A stretch of DNA of 64,000 nucleotides from Gracilibacillus halotolerans (lineage in GTDB: Bacteria > Bacillota > Bacilli > Bacillales > Amphibacillaceae): assembly GCF_014206945.1 (NCBI RefSeq), contig NZ_JACHON010000004.1, positions 141,209 to 205,208 of the forward strand, read 5' to 3'. Every line of letters starts with the position of its first letter. The first letter of the stretch is position 1. The translations under genes were made by a program, and so were the position numbers. Positions 63,719 through 64,000 of the stretch are shown here, piece after piece. The notes below the pieces were generated by a model. The model did no database searches, had not been told where the DNA came from, and saw only the letters and a program-made list of their open reading frames with translations.

Positions 63719-64000
63719 GTTATCTAATGTTGAAAGTTAGTTATCTAATGTTGAATTGAATTATCTCATTTTGAAAGTTAGTTATCTAATGTTGAATTGA
63801 GTTATCTCATTTTAAAAGTTAGTTATCTAATGTTGAATTGAATTATCTAATGTTGAATTGAGTTATCTCATTTTGAAAGTTAGTTATCTAATGTTGAATT
63901 GAATTATCTCATTTTGAAAGTTAGTTATCTAATGTTGAATTGAATTATCTCATTTTGAAAGTTAGTTATCTAATGTTGAATTGAATTATCTCATTTTGAA
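63719..64000. repeat. Tandem array of alternating 20- and 21-bp repeats
   Basis: Fourteen monomers share TTATCTAATGTTGAA or TTATCTCATTTTGAA. Type A is GTTATCTAATGTTGAATTGA (20 bp) and type B is ATTATCTCATTTTGAAAGTT plus A (21 bp); they mostly alternate, giving a 41-bp higher-order unit. The array runs off the right edge. The period is not a multiple of three and stops occur in every frame, so it is non-coding. Confidence 0.95.

Noticed and set aside
63719..64000. Possible CRISPR array
   Set aside because: Units are contiguous with no unique spacers, the period is 20/21 bp and no cas genes are visible.
1..64000. Prophage, integrative element or insertion sequence
   Set aside because: No integrase, transposase, terminase or att-like flanks were recognised on either strand.

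Overview
The window reads as a chromosomal segment of a low-GC, endospore-forming member of the Bacillaceae, probably a halotolerant relative of Oceanobacillus or Virgibacillus. The genus is an inference from gene content and style; no rRNA or tRNA is present to fix it. Support comes from the sporulation-linked genes (prkA, yhbH, a YhcN/YlaJ lipoprotein, sigI-rsgI), many proteins whose best-remembered relatives are B. subtilis Y-genes (yfmS, yrrT, ytiB, yhfI, ykoGH, yhdB), strong Shine-Dalgarno sites, sigma-A and sigma-D type promoters, and cre-like sites. No prophage, transposase or CRISPR array was recognised.

Layout. 0-2.8 kb: an AraC regulator, two genes of unknown function and a START-like protein. 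2.9-7.2 kb: a soluble chemoreceptor, a cold-shock protein, and a sugar-binding lipoprotein paired with a transmembrane chemoreceptor behind a sigma-D-like promoter. 7.5-9.6 kb: an arsRBC operon. 9.7-12.9 kb: a reverse transsulfuration and methyl-cycle operon, yrrT-luxS-mccA-mccB. 13.1-16.1 kb: the YhcN lipoprotein, yhdB and sigI-rsgI. 16.5-21.7 kb: a membrane trypsin-like protease, a YtiB carbonic anhydrase, an aldo/keto reductase, a TIM-barrel protein and a GlcNAc-type PTS permease. 21.9-24.4 kb: an orphan murG paralogue and a MATE exporter. 24.7-26.6 kb: a very AT-rich block of three poorly known genes. 26.7-29.5 kb: an aldehyde dehydrogenase and a nucleoside transporter.

29.7-38.6 kb: yhbH and prkA converge on a block holding odhAB and an esterase. 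Two direct copies of a 120-bp dispersed repeat sit at the edges of this block, next to the ends of yhbH and prkA. 39.0-45.9 kb: a maltodextrin locus with a divergent cyclomaltodextrinase, mdxEFG and a LacI-type regulator; there is no dedicated ATPase. 46.1-46.7 kb: a PepSY protein. 46.8-51.9 kb: a dedicated ECF importer (S, fused A1A2, T) in an operon with a PHP phosphoesterase and divergent from an RpiR/MurR regulator. 52.0-54.2 kb: a YhfI-like MBL hydrolase and an alditol oxidase. 54.3-57.1 kb: a YkoGH-type two-component system followed by a second PepSY protein. The two PepSY genes share a promoter block with heptads on an 11-bp helical period, which suggests a small envelope regulon. 57.2-63.6 kb: OsmC, a TlpA/ResA-like thioredoxin, a SAM hydrolase, a CorC/HlyC protein, a HesB-like protein, a flavin reductase, a membrane protein and an LCP ligase. 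From 63.7 kb to the right edge there is a 20/21-bp alternating tandem-repeat array with no gene in it.

The best candidates for something undescribed are the ECF/PHP/RpiR locus, the sugar-binding-protein/chemoreceptor pair that lacks a transporter, the terminal minisatellite, the 120-bp repeat pair around odhAB, the structured intergenic element at 18.09-18.25 kb, and a 25-residue membrane peptide gene next to prkA.
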